Of a stretch of 64,000 nt of DNA, positions 22,001 through 35,700 are shown in pieces. Origin of the DNA: Alnus glutinosa (taxonomy: Eukaryota; Streptophyta; Magnoliopsida; Fagales; Betulaceae); NCBI RefSeq assembly GCF_958979055.1, contig NC_084888.1, positions 30,556,804-30,620,803 on the forward strand. The letters run 5' to 3'. Made by a program: the position numbers and the translations under genes. The notes under the pieces are model-generated. The model had not been told where the DNA came from. It ran no database searches and saw only the letters and a list, made by a program, of their open reading frames with translations. Within the stretch, counting starts at the first letter, position 1, and each line of letters begins with the position of its first letter.

Positions 22001-22285
22001 AGCTTTTATTTTCTCACAAGTATTTAACAAACAGATTTCTCGGGAACGAAACAGAGAATTCAAGATCGAGCTTACCTTATCAGCGGCGGAATGGGAGTGA
22101 GCTTTGGAGTGAGACTTCTTGGGCTGAGGAGGCCTCGGGTGCTTCTTCGGATCCGATTGGGGCTCCGCTTTTGCGATGGACTGGACCTCCGATCGTCGCT
22201 TGCTCAAGTAGCTCCCAAAGAAGGCGACCGCGATTAAAGCGCCGAGCAGAACCGAAACAGCCGTAATTGTAAGAAACGGATCCAT
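16036..22285 (-). CDS. TBL2-like WD40 repeat protein, ER-anchored
   Basis: Exons: 22285-22076, 21206-21101, 20518-20458, 20352-20057, 19973-19834, 19298-19224, 18729-18639, 17794-17591, 16832-16788, 16115-16036. They join in frame to 1308 nt (435 aa), all with GT-AG introns; human TBL2 is of similar size (447 aa). Residues about 5-27 form one membrane anchor, followed by a KRR basic stretch and a Pro/Lys/Ser/His-rich linker. WD40 repeats follow, for example LKGHGDSVTG, TDIILWHGRTGK, ITASKDGSIRIW and the last repeat LATGSVDKKVKLW. In animals TBL2 is an ER membrane WD40 protein linked to PERK signalling; the plant role is not established. No lesion seen. Confidence 0.93.
17224..17349. repeat. 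42-bp near-perfect inverted repeat in a TBL2-like intron
   Basis: Arms 17224-17265 and 17308-17349 pair over 42 bp with one mismatch, around an AT-rich 42-bp loop. It sits in intron 8 and would form a strong hairpin in the pre-mRNA. There is no TSD or terminal motif of a MITE, so it could be a simple inverted duplication. Confidence 0.85.
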
Positions 22286-22499
22286 TTTGTGACCGGAGAG
22301 AAAATCCGAGTGACCGGTTTGGCGCTGAGGGTAATTGTTTGTGATGAGGTGGCTGAGAACCTGCGAGATTCGGAAAATGGAAATGCTGGGATTTCTATAT
22401 GCGGGGAGGAGCAAGCAGGTGACCACGTCGGATGTTTCGCTGAGGGCAAAACGGCGGCATATTGGGCAGGGATTAACTTTTAGAAGGTGATAGAATATA

Positions 22500-23578
22500 A
22501 TAAAGGGATAAATGCATTTTGGGTGCACGTGGACTTAGGTTTTCAGTTTTGACAAATAGTTTTTGGAGATAATGGAAGAATCAAAATGACATTTCTTTTT
22601 TAAAAATGATAAAAAAAAAAAAAAAAAAAATTGGTTCCTTAGTTAAAATTTTGTCGGAATTCCTTTATCTACCACATGAGCACCGATTATAATATGATAT
22701 ATGTTACTGTAAAAAAAAAATTATTATTGAAAATCATATATATAAATATGATTTTCAATAATAATTTTACATATTACATAAACACCTACATTCAAAGTTA
22801 GAAACAAATCTGACAAAGTAGTTGTCTAAACAATACACAAATATTACATAAACACCCCTTAAAGCTCCCCTCTACAAATAAGTCCAGTAAACATTTGTGC
22901 ATTACAGCACGCGCCGTCATAGAAGTCTCCCCAGCAACGAAACAACCGTCTCCAACCACCAATCACTGCCAACCATGACCTGACAAGATGGTGAGATCCA
23001 CACGCGCCAATCTCGGGAGAGAGATCCCCTCACGTGCAGACCACGCACCGGCAAGAAAGAACGGCAAGGCCATCGGCTGGAGATGGCCAGTCTAGATGAC
23101 GACGGTGATCACAGCTGAGAGAACCAGTAGAGAAACATAGATTTGGAATCATGAAGATGAAAACTATTGCGGCTCATCCATAACTCCACCAGAGACACAA
23201 GAATGACGGCCGATCCCCAGAACCAACGCTAAAAACATGAAGCCTTCCTGTTAAAACACAAGGAAAAGAAAAAACAACTCCTCTTCTACCCATAAGGGTA
23301 AGGAGACAAAACCTCCACCGGAGACGAGTGCGGGAGGAACAGGCTCCCTGCCCTAAAGATAAGGAGAAGAAAACCCATGCTCCAATGGTAAAATCACGGA
23401 AGGGCAAAAAGCCTCCTAGCTCCCTAGGAGGATCAAAAGACCCGGAGGAGGGAAGCAAAACCTCCCTCCCCCGACAAGAAATGCTAATCCCCAAAGGCTT
23501 TCTCCCTCTCTAAAAAACCGGGACTTTCTCTCTCTAAAGAAGAGGGATCAGCTACTTGCTTCCAAAATCACAATTCTA
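22500..23578. other. Intergenic stretch upstream of the TBL2-like gene
   Basis: It contains an AT-rich part with a short palindromic block (aaaattattattgaaaatcatatata and its complement, about 22710-22765), then a GC-richer part (about 22900-23520). The latter has a 106-codon minus-strand frame (23494-23174) that matches no family I know. It may be decayed repeat sequence. Confidence 0.35.
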
Positions 23579-23686
23579 GTCATTGACCTTAGTGACATTT
23601 TTGGCAAGCATATTGATAAAGTTGCTGGTGCCAAACAGGCCGTCGAGGAGGTGGGGTTCTTTCAGGTGGTGAACCATAGAATATGA
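23579..23686 (+). pseudogene. 2-oxoglutarate/Fe(II) dioxygenase N-terminal fragment
   Basis: A 35-codon frame reads VIDLSDIF, then KQAVEEVGFFQVVNHRI, then stop. This is the DIOX_N pattern of plant 2OG dioxygenases of the ACC-oxidase-homolog type (VIDL ... WGFFQVVNHGI). The catalytic HxD...H domain does not follow, so this is a relic of one exon. Confidence 0.75.
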
Positions 23687-23754
23687 TCTTGACTCAAAAA
23701 TGCGTTTTTGTTTTGTTTTGTTTTTTTGTTTTTTTTTTTTTTGTTTGGAAAAAG

Positions 23755-24515
23755 TATATATATCTTTTAATCTAATACACAATTTGCAATGTCCATCCTA
23801 AACATTCAATTGAAGCAATGTCTCTCTTAAACTATTAAAAAATTACAATGTACCCCTTTTGTCTCGCAAAAAGATAAAAATATCATAATTTATTTATTTA
23901 TTTTGGAATAAGACAAAAAATACCCATATAAATTTGGAAAGAGGGAGGGAAAAAAAAGAAAAAAGCATGGCAAAGCGCCAAGGGTCTTGTGACGCATGGC
24001 GACTGTAGCTCTTGTGACCCGTGTCTGCTGTTGTGGGCTTGGTGACCCCGACAGTTGTTGTGTGTTAACATTTTTATTTTTATTATAGGTATTTTTGTCA
24101 TTTTGAGTACATTGCAATTTTTTGGGTTGTTTGAGAAGACCCATGGCCGTTGCAGTAGGTCTGGTGACCCGCAACAATTTTTGTGGGTCACTAGTTTTAT
24201 TTTCTTATTTTTTTTTATTAATGGTATTTTTGTCATTAAGAGTACATTGTATATTTTTGGTAGTTTGAGGGGACATTGCAAATTGCATGTTAGTTTGAGG
24301 AGAAATGATCCTTACACTCATTTCTTACAACAGCTCCACAACAAGCTGACGTGGCTGGTAATATTTTATTATTATTATTATTATTTTTTGTTTTCTTTTT
24401 GTAAAAAAATAATAAAATATTACCAGCCACATCAGCTTGTTGTGGGGCTGTTGTGAGAAATGAGTGTAGGGATCATTTCTCTAGTTTGAGAAAGTATGTG
24501 TACCTTTAATATATA
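23755..24515. mobile_element. Larger TIR repeat hosting the 24300 MITE
   Basis: Blocks such as acaatttgcaatgtccatcc (about 23780) recur in reverse complement near 24270-24290 (ggacattgcaaattgcatg). The inside contains an imperfect tandem duplication around ggtgacccgcaac and tatttttgtcatt. Its right arm is split by the 182-bp MITE. Ends are approximate. Confidence 0.45.
24300..24481. mobile_element. 182-bp Mutator-type MITE
   Basis: The perfect 9-bp TSD tagtttgag lies at 24291-24299 and 24482-24490. The arms of about 75 bp are nearly perfect inverted repeats starting GAGAAATGATCCTTACACTC. The loop is an (ATT)n tract. Nested in an older TIR repeat. Confidence 0.92.
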
Positions 24516-24799
24516 TATATATATATTTGATTTTTAAATTTTTTATTATAAGTGACACGTGTCACATCATGATTGATACTAATGTGACACATTAACAAAT
24601 TTTGTCAACTTTTCTAGTAAAAAATGCATTTATTCCTTTTTTTAATTATTATTATTATTTTTTTTAGCCACAAACTTCATAAGCCATTGTTATGTGATGT
24701 GCACCTTTTCTTCTGCTTTAGGTACTATTTTGAACAGCTTGTGAACTTCACAGGCTTCGATTCAATTTATCCAGACCCGATAAGATGATAGACATTTAA

Positions 24800-25990
24800 T
24801 TATTTATTTTTAATAAATAAGCTTTTCATTAACAACTAAAACAAATACACACATTCAACAGAACAACTGAACAACAAGATACTACACGAAGTATCAAGAA
24901 CCAACTAACAAAATCTCCTCTAAACCTTAAACACCACCCAAACAAAATTACAAAATAACAACACAAACAGACAAACAAACAAAGAGTAGCAATTATCAGC
25001 AGAAATCTTCATCAGTTCTCAGCTGCACAATTCTGCAGAAACCAACTAAACTGCATAACTCAAAAAACACACACATCACCAACTAGAAGCTTAAACCAAC
25101 ACCTATGCTTTTATACTCCAATTATGACAGATTGCTATATTCTCAAGAGTCTTTTTAAATTGTTTTGACCTTCCCAAAACATTTTCTGCAAAATCTGCTC
25201 CTATGTTTTGGGATGATTATCATGCTTAATCTCATTTCGATTCCGCCAGAAATTATATACTGTGGAACTTGGAGCCAGTCTACATATATTAGCATACAGG
25301 GACTTCTTATTCCACTCCCACATTCCAAGCTTCATCACCTCATCCCAATTAACAAGGGGATTAAGCATATTACATCTACTCATGCCTTCTTTCCAAATCC
25401 TCCCACTGTAGCTACACTTGAAGAACAAATGCTCTCTCCTTTCAACTCCACTAAGACAGACAAAACACAAAACACACAACAGACTTCCCCTTTATATTTC
25501 CATTTTACCAATCTATCCCTCTAGCCACATGGCAAAAGCATGCTTTGAAAAAGCTACAGGAAACCAAACAAGTTGCCACCAATCAACTACTGGATTCTTC
25601 CTTCTAATTCACTCCCACGTTTTAGAGCTCATGTGTTTTTCTTTTGTCTTTTCCTATTTGATAGCAACCAAGTTGGCTTATCACAGTCTCCTATATTTAG
25701 GTCCGAAAGCTTCCCCTGAATTTCTACTAATTCATCTGATCTGGCAGGATTCCATAACCAAGCTCCTCTTTGCAGCACAGTCAACAACCTCGCATCCAGC
25801 TGACTGTGAGCATCATAAATGACTCTGAAATCATATTTCTCATAGAGGATACCTGCAGAAAGCCACCAATCTAACCATATGTGAATATCATTTCCATCCC
25901 CAATTTCAAACTTTATGAAATTCCTCACACTTTCTCGCAATTTTAGGATTTTTCTCCAACTTTGCAAGCTATTTTGGAGAATTCCTACCC
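24800..25990 (-). pseudogene. LINE retrotransposon 3' end, degraded
   Basis: Minus-strand frames at 25967-25629 and 25479-25201 match the C-terminal part of plant LINE reverse transcriptases. The first has W-R-K-I-L-K-L-R, then FEIGDG and WLDWW, the conserved post-RT segment. The second has ERREHLFFKCSYSGRIWKE, the zinc-binding (zf-RVT) motif with a modified spacing, then a FWRNRN segment. The frames are separated by stops and shifts. Below 25200 lies a non-coding AT-rich tail that fits a LINE 3' end. RT and endonuclease parts are missing. Confidence 0.82.
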
Positions 25991-26190
25991 TCCAAAAACT
26001 CCTCCCTTATCCAGATAAGACGATGATTATTTTCGTTTTTCACTAACAAACTACAAAAGTGGACATTTAGACACGAGCATTATCCAAAAAACAGAAGGAT
26101 TTGAAAGAACGTTTTTGAAGAATTCTTCCATGTGAATTACAATGTTTTGGGTCGAGATTCAACTGAAACTAGACCCGTTGAGATTGGAAT

Positions 26191-26436
26191 TTGGGATACA
26201 TGTCTCATGTGTCCTGTTATGAAACACGTCTCAATCTCAACGGGTCCAAGCTGCAAGACAACCCTTCGATGCCAACTATATTCAAAGAAGATGTCAAAAT
26301 AGATAGTCAAATTATGGACAACTTGCCAGAGTGTCATGGCAAGCCGTCTTTTGGAAGTTGGCTGGAAACTGAAGTCATACAGTGCAAGAAAAGTACACTT
26401 CAAACGCTACTGGAACACAATGAACTCACTCTCTGA
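26191..26436 (+). other. 81-codon open frame of unknown origin
   Basis: The frame has ordinary coding-like composition (KEDVKIDSQIMDNLPECHG, then FGSWLETEVIQC) but no family I know. A 15-bp inverted repeat (gacccgttgagattg at about 26173 and caatctcaacgggtc at about 26232) overlaps its start. It lies in the gap below the Sec1 gene. It may be a chance frame in 3' flanking sequence or a gene relic. Confidence 0.2.
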
Positions 26437-26789
26437 GTGCTTCAGAAGACAAATTCGGATTCCCATGCGTCTAGTGCCCCACTAAAAATTAGGAACAAAT
26501 CATCCTTTTCACCAGTACTTTTGACATCATGAGAAGACTGCACAGTTTTGAGGAAAAGCACAAGCATCACTGAAGTGGTTGCATTTTTTCTTTACGAATC
26601 AAGCCATGTTTCTGTTGAAACAAAAGGAGCATTCTGCAATTTCCCATATATCAAGACTGCATTGCATTTCCTATATTGAAGTGAAAGAGAGAATAAAATC
26701 ATATCATAAATACAAAAGAGAGGGCCAACAATCAACCTGCTGGCTTTAAGCAAAAACATATTTCACAAATAACCCTATGGCACCAAAAT

Positions 26790-29700
26790 TTAGACTCTGA
26801 GACCATCCAGTGAGAGATCTCTTTCCGAAAGCAGCTTCAGTTTCTGCAAAATGTAAACAAAAATCACGAGCAGCTAAACCGGCAGTCAAACATTTGTGGT
26901 TAAATATTAGTTCTAATTTTGCTAACATCCAGTTCATATCTTGCAAACTATTAGATATTAAGTGTCTTCAAGGGAAGCAAAGAAAAATCCACCTAAAACC
27001 GCAGGCTTCTATGCAGTTTGTGACCAATTTTGTAAATGCTATTTCGCCTACCATGAACATTTAAAAACCAACAAAACTTAAACATGCTTTCATGAAGTAA
27101 AGTGCAAACAAGAAATGACCACAAAGGCACCAATCGTAGAAGCTTGTTTCTTCTGAGCAAGAGAGGATAGAAACTATAAAACAACTTGGATATGGTAGAG
27201 CTGGCACTTTTTGATTCAATCAGACCTCTAAAAGCATCAAATCATTGCTAGAAAATGGAAAATATGTCCAACCTCATGTATACACAATCAATTGATCTTA
27301 CAATCTTAGGTAGAAAAAGATCATTTAATAGAGGAAGTTTTCAAGCATGAACTAAAAAGAAAAAGACCACTGGATAGAATGCTGCATGAACTAACAAGAA
27401 AAAGAATGATGAATAGGCATTTATTACCGTAATATATTCACAAGGGTTATCAATACTAGAAGAACCCAGGATTACTTCCCTTCTGAGTTTTGTTGTGAGC
27501 TTGTGACAGACTCGTAGCTGACAGTAGTATCAGAGGAAAAAAAAAAAACCATCAGGTGAGATCCAAACATGACTGGAGTTCTAGAAACAAAGAAAAGTTC
27601 TTTAAAAAATTTACTTCAGATCGAGTAGCCCCGCCAATAATAAATACAAAAATACGTTGGCCCATCTTCTTGAAATCAGTAGATGCAAACCTCACAGATG
27701 AGTCACTACAAAAGGCAGCAGAAAAGTAAGAAGTTGAGATGCCAGAACAATGAGAGTTGGAAGTAGCAATTCCAATCTGTTGATGCAGATAACATCTGAA
27801 CTGCTATCATCAACCAAATATTATCACCAGATAACATGTGGCATGTAAAATATATAGCAGAAAATAGTCAAGAGCTGGTGAGATAAGATCATATTGACTG
27901 AAAGACTAGATCTGACAGATGGTCTCACCTGCACATGTTAGTAATGGACAAAACAGATTACTCAAATAACTGGGATAATAAGTTGTGAGATAACCTTGAA
28001 TATCCATCATCCGAATGATGAGATCGTGCCCAATTTGCAGTCCGTCTTGATCTCATTGAATGAGGACCAGAAGTTTGACTTGGATGCACTGATGCACTCT
28101 GGGTACCTCTTTGGGAGCCTCCTTGAACGGTTGGACTTGGTTCATTCATGCATGAATACTCATTCTTGGTAAGCTCACCTTTGCTAAGATTTTCAATAAG
28201 CTCCTGAGACAAAACCATGATGTGTGATACTGTAAATTATATAAAGACAATGAACACCATACTAACATATGTGCTTTTATAGACTAGTATGAATTGGAAC
28301 TGATTTTCCCGCGTTTTATGCATAACAAGTTAAATGAAACTTTTTTATGATTGTCTTCACAGAAAACATCCTTTTTGGCAAGGAAGGAACTCATTCACCT
28401 CATGTTGCCTAGTTTCCTTTGTTGCTACTACTGGTTGACACAGAAAAGTCAACTTCATGATGACTAAAGCTGACCCAAATGCTTAAGACAAAAGTTCAGC
28501 TGTGACACGGGAATAACTATTGAATTGCACTGGAAGCAAACATCCCTTATTTCAAATTATAGGCTTTGTTTTTATTGTGACAGCTACATTTGTGAAACTG
28601 GGCGGTTACCAGACTAGTTTAGACCACCAATATGAGCAATGCCTAATTGGCTAAGTTGACTGACCAGGAAGCAGTTAGTGATAGGCTAGCAATGAAAGAG
28701 TAGTTGTTGGCCAAAAAGAAGTGTGTTTGTTTCCATGGTCTCGAAAATGATAAAAATGATGATGCTACATACCACATCATTAGGCCATATAAAAGCAATA
28801 AAAGACCCAGTAAAGATGATCTATAGCCTCCCACAAAACTAATCAACATCACCACAAGATGTTAAAGTACCATAACAAGTAGCACTTAATCGAAATATAT
28901 CCATGTAGTTTGATTTCCACAGGCTTAGACACTTCTTCATACAATGGATGCCATCACATGTCAAATCATATGGAAAACTACATCTAAAAGGGGACTGTTG
29001 AAATGCAGCTCTAGATTTCATCAATACAACGAGGACATCGTAGAAACCAGAGCTAAGCTCATATTTAACTCTGTAAAATTAGGCAATACTGACCCTCAAA
29101 GAAATTTATAAAAGGAATCAGAAAGATACACCTCTATGTGGAGATGTTCTAGGCAACATAAAATGGAGAGGCTTGCGTGATGTAGTATGATACCTCTATC
29201 ATGGGATAAAATCGTGACAGCTGCCACATTTCTTCCTCACCTGTGCGATCCTTTCTTGCTGCTTGCTTTGTCTGAAAAAAATGCTTATCAACTTTTAGAT
29301 TTTGCATCCCCCTCCCCCCTTTTTTTTCCCTTAAATTTCCTTTTAGTGCAGACAGGGCAAGCATTTCAAGTTTTACCTTCTGGGCATTGAACTTGAGTGA
29401 GAAACTACCAGTTGTCTTTTTATTATCTGATGATCCCGCAAGCAATTGCATATTGTTTACTACCTTCATGTCCTCATGTGATAATTTAGCCAGCTAATTA
29501 GATAAAAGAAAAAATAATTAATACCGAAAAGAAATATTTCCTCAGCCAGAACCTTTATGTACACTTGGTAATAATAGATAGGTGTTAAAGATGCTTAATG
29601 TAAATAAATGGGAACAGAAACAGGTTGGGAGACAAACCAAGGGAAAAAAAAAAAAAAAACGATAACTGAAGGCCAGAAAAAACCAGTATCAGAAACAATA

Positions 29701-32700
29701 CAATCAGAAGGCACCGAATTTTCAGAAATTGAGCCATTTTAATCATGATATGCACTTAAGCCAAAAAGGTTTGATCTAGAACCATTTTACCTCTTAATAA
29801 TCCGTTGTAGGTATTAATAACTATAACTGTATTAAGTATCTCCCCATGAAACTAACAAGCTTTGGAGCTTCAAAGAATCAAAATCACAAGCGCTAAATAG
29901 TATGAAAATGTTTTAGACTCACATTAAATCCACCAGGTAATCTTCAATGAGAAAAGTGAGCAAATACACCATTGAAGCCAACAAAGGTGACTTACATTTT
30001 ATTTTATCCTTGCTTAAAAAGATTAAAAATTATGTAACTGGACAGAGATTTTATTCAACTGATTAATTGAACAAAAAAATTTCAGCCCCACCTACTCGTC
30101 CCCATCTCCCCCCCACGCCCCACAAAAAAAGAAAAGAAAAAAAAAGAGAGTGAAAGAATCTGGCCCGGCAGTTGGTGGCAGATATAGACTACCTGAAGCT
30201 GAGGTCAAGTCAGTGAATTACATTTTAATTATCCTTAGAGGGAAGTTCGGAATCAAATCTCAGGCTCCTCAACATGAACCAACTTTTTTTACGCTTACAT
30301 TGCATTTAATTACAAACACAACCAAGTACGAACCATCTTGCTGGTCTTAAAAAAAAAAGGTAATTTCCGGTTGCGAAGTAAGCACTGAATGGACTTAGTA
30401 TGATAAGTTATTCCTTGAGGTCAAGTGGAGATCCAGGAAAAGTAATCAACTGGATTCTTTAATTTGTAAAAACCAAGAATTGGAATTTTGTGGACACCTG
30501 CATTAGCATCGAAGCTTTGTCACCCTCAAACTTCTCAGGATAGACAGATGCATAAATAATCATCAAACGCAACTTATTTTCAGGAGTTGCGTCCTGCACA
30601 AAGAATTTTCAATAAGGATAGACATTAGCAAATATTTAGAAGTACAGAACACCACCTTTATCCATACACATGTCCTTAGTACATCACCTGTTTTGTCCTC
30701 AGAAAATTAATAACATCCTTGGCTCCTGCATCTCCAAAAACTAGATCCTGCTCCAGTTGCCCAAGTTCTCGAAGTCCCATCTCTCTGATAATTCTGTTAA
30801 TTTTTCCTGCAATCTGTAATGAAATAATCAAAAGAAACAATCAGAATGGAACAAACATACCACTGGATTCACCCAGACAACTCTTTATGATATTCTCAAC
30901 TACTAAAAAAAATAGTTATTTCTAATTGTACTCTTAGAGCAAAGTATCAGATGGTAGAATATATTCCGAACACAAGACTCCAGTTTTGCAGATAAAAGCT
31001 ATGAGCAACTTTTGTAGACTTGCATGTTTGCTCTACTTATGTAGACAGTAAAGATGATGCTGTAATCTTTTTCTTTTCTACTTTCTCTTGGTTCAAGACT
31101 GAACTAGTTTATAAGATTATTACGCAGCAACTTGAACTTTCTCAAACACCAAAAGAATTGGGAAAGAAAGAAAGAACAAAAAAGTTTTTCTCAGGTTGCA
31201 TGTGGATGGCTATAGTACTTTATATGTCTTTGATATAAACACCACGTTACATTCAACAAGAAAATATGACACTTGCTGAAAGAAGAAGACTAACCTCCAC
31301 ATGGAGAGAAATCTTGTCAACTTGCTCAGTGTACTGCGGCAAAGCTTGAACCATTTTCTGCAAATCTCGTGTAGATAATTCGCTTCCATCCCTAGATACA
31401 ATCAAATTTCAATTCCAAGTGAATGTGCAAAATCTGTGTGGTGAAATTAAGGGAAAAAAACTTTTGACCATAGGTATTTTCCTCCCCCTTTTGGCCTAAA
31501 TCCTCCTTAATTTCTAATGACCTCAACAACTCAAAGCCCATGTACATTGTTATGTGAAGTATATTGATCAAAAGCTATGTGCAATCTGTACAGATGGCAC
31601 TTCAAATATCATTAATCTCAACAATGATTAAAAAATTAACAAAATTCAAGTCATGCTTTACAAAGCCTTAAAAATAACACTCAGCACCTAGATCATTGCT
31701 AAGCTCAATCAAGCCAAGCCCCATATACCATAACCATCTTTTCTGCAATATTTATATATTCCTTGTCCCTTGTCACTTCTCAATCACTTGCTAATGGTCA
31801 CTTGCATTCCAATCACCTTTTAATTACATAACCTTTTAACTCCCTAAGTTCCATGCCTTTAGAAGAAAAGGGAAATGATCACCGAAAAGATCCGAACCTG
31901 CAATGAAACTAAAGTAACAACCTATCTCTACAAAAGTCCTCATCAAATTTGTGAATCACACATCTGGGTTTACTCTTTTTATGTTGCTTTTGGCGGATTG
32001 CTTACTACTAGGTTGGATCGGATGTCAACCTGTGGAGGCACCATTTCCAATAATTAGAAAAAAAAACTTTCTAGTTCACTTAGAAAAGAATGATCATAAG
32101 GGGGGATAGGACAGGTTGGTTCGAGGACCCGTTCGTCAAAGGAAAGGGGAGGTCCTGATTCCGAGATACTCTTATATACTATATTGTTCCTCAGGCTTTA
32201 TTACATTTCAAAATTTATTCAACTCTTGCAAGAGACCAACTTTTGCAATGAAAACACGACAGGACCATACTTGATGCTAATATTTTACTCAGCTATAACA
32301 GTATAAAATCTAAATATTGCACATTGTATTCTAATATAACTCAAGAAATACATAAATGTATCCAACTGTAGTAAATATTGACTTAAATGCATATATTGTT
32401 CTTTTTTGAGTAGTATCTTAAACGCACAATTATAGTGAACAACAGTTTAATTTCTATCTACAGGATAATTTCTGTCAACAATGACTAATTCTTGTTAAAG
32501 CACAGATTCTGCTTCATGGTTCTTTATTGTCTAAGTTATGACACAATAAATAGTGTAACACAATGGTGACAATCAGAAAGCAATCAGATAGATAGAGAAT
32601 TCAATACTGAAAGTAGCAGATGATCCACAATGTGTTGAAAATATAGGGTGGTATTGCTTGGAAACGAAACACAAACTAGGTGAAACAATTAATGATAATG

Positions 32701-35700
32701 TATTGACACGATAAGATCAAGACAGCAATAATAAGCTAAAACCTTGTAACAGGCAAAGTTCAAGATCAAATAGCCAAAACTTTTGAAAGCATGACAGATG
32801 GATGCTGGTACCAACCTTCCGCTTTGTTGCATTTGTGCGGCTTTGTTCTTTGATACAAAATTGGTCATCTTCTCATGCAAACGTTCACTAGCCTGATATT
32901 CCAGTTAGTGGCAAAGAGCATTCACGCTTACAATATATCCAAATATATATATCTTATGTATGTACGTATGTATATAGATGCAATAGACATACATCTGCTA
33001 TATGTGCATGACGAAGCTCGAGCCAAATTAAGTCATGGTCTTCCATAAGAACCTCCTTTCTTTCAATTTGACCACCTGTTTTGCTAGGAACCTAATATGA
33101 AATATATGTTATCCATTGATATAAAAAGGAAAAAGGGAAAAAAAAAAAAAAGAAGAAGAAAAAAAGAAAAAAGAAAAAGAAAATAAACCTAGAAAAGATA
33201 AAGAAAGAAAGAAACAATATGAAGACGTACCTCATGCACATACTTATTTCCATCCATATCCAATAAGTCATGGCACATAGCATCATAAGTCCATTCATGT
33301 ATGACTGGAGCAATCTATAAATGCAACCTCAACACTTTTAAGAAATTCAAACTGAAAGAGAATACAAAAAAAAGTCATGACAGGAAAATTAATATGACCT
33401 GATCAACAGATCTATTCAAGATGAGCAGCTCGCATGTTTCAGTCTGTGGAAAGTTTGGGATGGTAGATTTGTATTTCGAAATACAGTTCCAAACTGCAGC
33501 AGCAAGCTTTGTAGGGACTAATTCACAAATTTTTTTTGTTGTAGATTCATCAAGTGCCTTGGCAGCACGATACCGAACAAATGGCAGCTCCTGAAAAAAT
33601 GCGAAGATATGCACAAATTTCCATAGTAAATAATAAAGAAAATGGCTTTTGGGAGAAAAATCATGGTTTAACATCTAGGAACTCAATGTTTCCACATATA
33701 AAAAACTGATGATGAATTCAAACAGCAAACCACATGTAATATTATGCTAAAATTATACATAAAATCAACAATGTATTTGTAACTTTTAAGGTCTAATTGC
33801 TAAATCACCAATTGTCCAAAAAGCTTAAGCTTACAGGAAATGATGAATTTAATCATTTAATTGATATTTCAACAACCCCACCTCACGTGTGGGCTCAAAT
33901 TTTTCCTCAACAAGTGAGACCCAAACATGGTATCAGACTAGTTGAGACAATTAATTATTTAACATGGTATTGGAGTAAAGGTTTTGATTCTATGGGTTAC
34001 CCCCTATTTCAATTAAATATTCAACGCGTTGGGCTTCATTTATTGAGTGCAAATTTGAGCTTACATTTGAGAGGGAGTGTTAATATTTTAAAATAATAAT
34101 TAAATGATTGAATTCACAATTTCCTATTAGGTTAAACTTTAGGATAACTGGTGATTTAACACTAGATTAGCTAAACCCAAGCACAATTCCTTCTTAACGA
34201 TGACTCTAACCAACCACAGATAATTGTGCTAAGCCTTTGTTGCACTAATCATAGTTAAACCAAAATGAATTGCATAATAACCAGGGATGAGACTCAAACA
34301 TAACAAAATGGATAAGAATAAGGTCATTCTAGTCATCCTAATATGGCAATTCAACCAAAAAGTGAAGACTCTAAACATATTCAGTAAAATTCCAATTATT
34401 CACTGGTCTCCACCATAATCATTATTTATTAATGCTTCTTAGTTATATAATAATTATAAGTGACAAATTCTATGTTGAATGAATTAAAAGACACTGTTTG
34501 AATAAAAAGGAAGGATGGAGCAGAATTTAAATTATACTTCAGATTGTTTAAGCACACCTATGGTAATAAAAATGAAGCTAACACATGGATTTGAGTGAAG
34601 ATATATAAGAGCTCTTTATGCCTGGTGCTACAAGATGGTACTCAAGACCGGCCACATGCAATATCAGTGCACTTGTGGTAACTAAAAACAAATAACTGAA
34701 CTAGAAAGTTGTTCCAACTTCCACAATTTATACCCAGACAATAATAAAGCATAAAAGGTCGACCATAAGCAATAAGGAATTCAGAAAAATTAAGCATATT
34801 TCTATTTTACCCTTATTGATGATATAACAAAAGGAGGCCACATTTAATCACAAGAAAAAACTTTTTGTGGTATAAGATTCATACCTTCAATGAAGCAAAA
34901 ACTGTAGCTATTCGATTTGCCATCACATTCAAGCAAGCATCGAACTTGCGAGGATTCTCAACATCACCAAAGAGTTCTTGCAATGCTCTTTCATGATCAG
35001 TGATAAAAGCCTGCATTAAAGGAACATCAGTGGACAAAGCATTTTCAAATGGCTAGAACAAAAGACAAAATAAATATGTTTGGGATGCTCAACAAATACT
35101 CCTAAATGTCCTCGCCTTCAGATACTTAGAGTAGCCAAATGCAGGATGGTCTAGAGAACATAAAAAACTCCCTATAGCACTTCTTGGAGATTTATTTTGC
35201 AACTTGGTTGAACCTTCACCACAATATATCAAATATATACAGAAAATATTCAGTGTAAAAGTCTAACTAAAAGCAAGTTAATTGTCCTGAGATTAATAAA
35301 ATGAAGCAAGAGTCATGAAAGCAGAAAAAAAAAGCTTATGATCCACATGGATTGAGTTCAAAATTCTCTTTAAATCATACAAATGTTTAAATAGCATCTT
35401 TCTTGGCCCCATAAACCCAAAGATGTGCCGCTGATTTCCTGGGTAAAATAAGAACCAAGTGGTTAACTTGTTTCCCCAAGATCAATCAATGGAGGAATTT
35501 CTTTGACGGTAATGCTTTTGGTGCTTGGCAACTTTGAGGGCCCAGTGTACAGATTATAAAGTTGCAGTGTTTTCTTAATTGCTTCAAATTATTTTATAAT
35601 TTGGCTGCTTACTTTTTCTTGGAGAAAAAGCCCAAGAGAAATCCCATATTAAGATGCAGGACAGCTCCTTATTGCAACTTTGGTGGGGAGAAATCTCATC

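Noticed and set aside
24510..24680. Continuation of the 23755 TIR repeat past its right arm
   Set aside because: AT-rich sequence without a matching left arm; not enough signal to extend the element.
33092..33313. Phe-rich minus-strand frame
   Set aside because: It joins a real Sec1 exon (33231-33314) to an intronic poly-purine tract; not a gene of its own.
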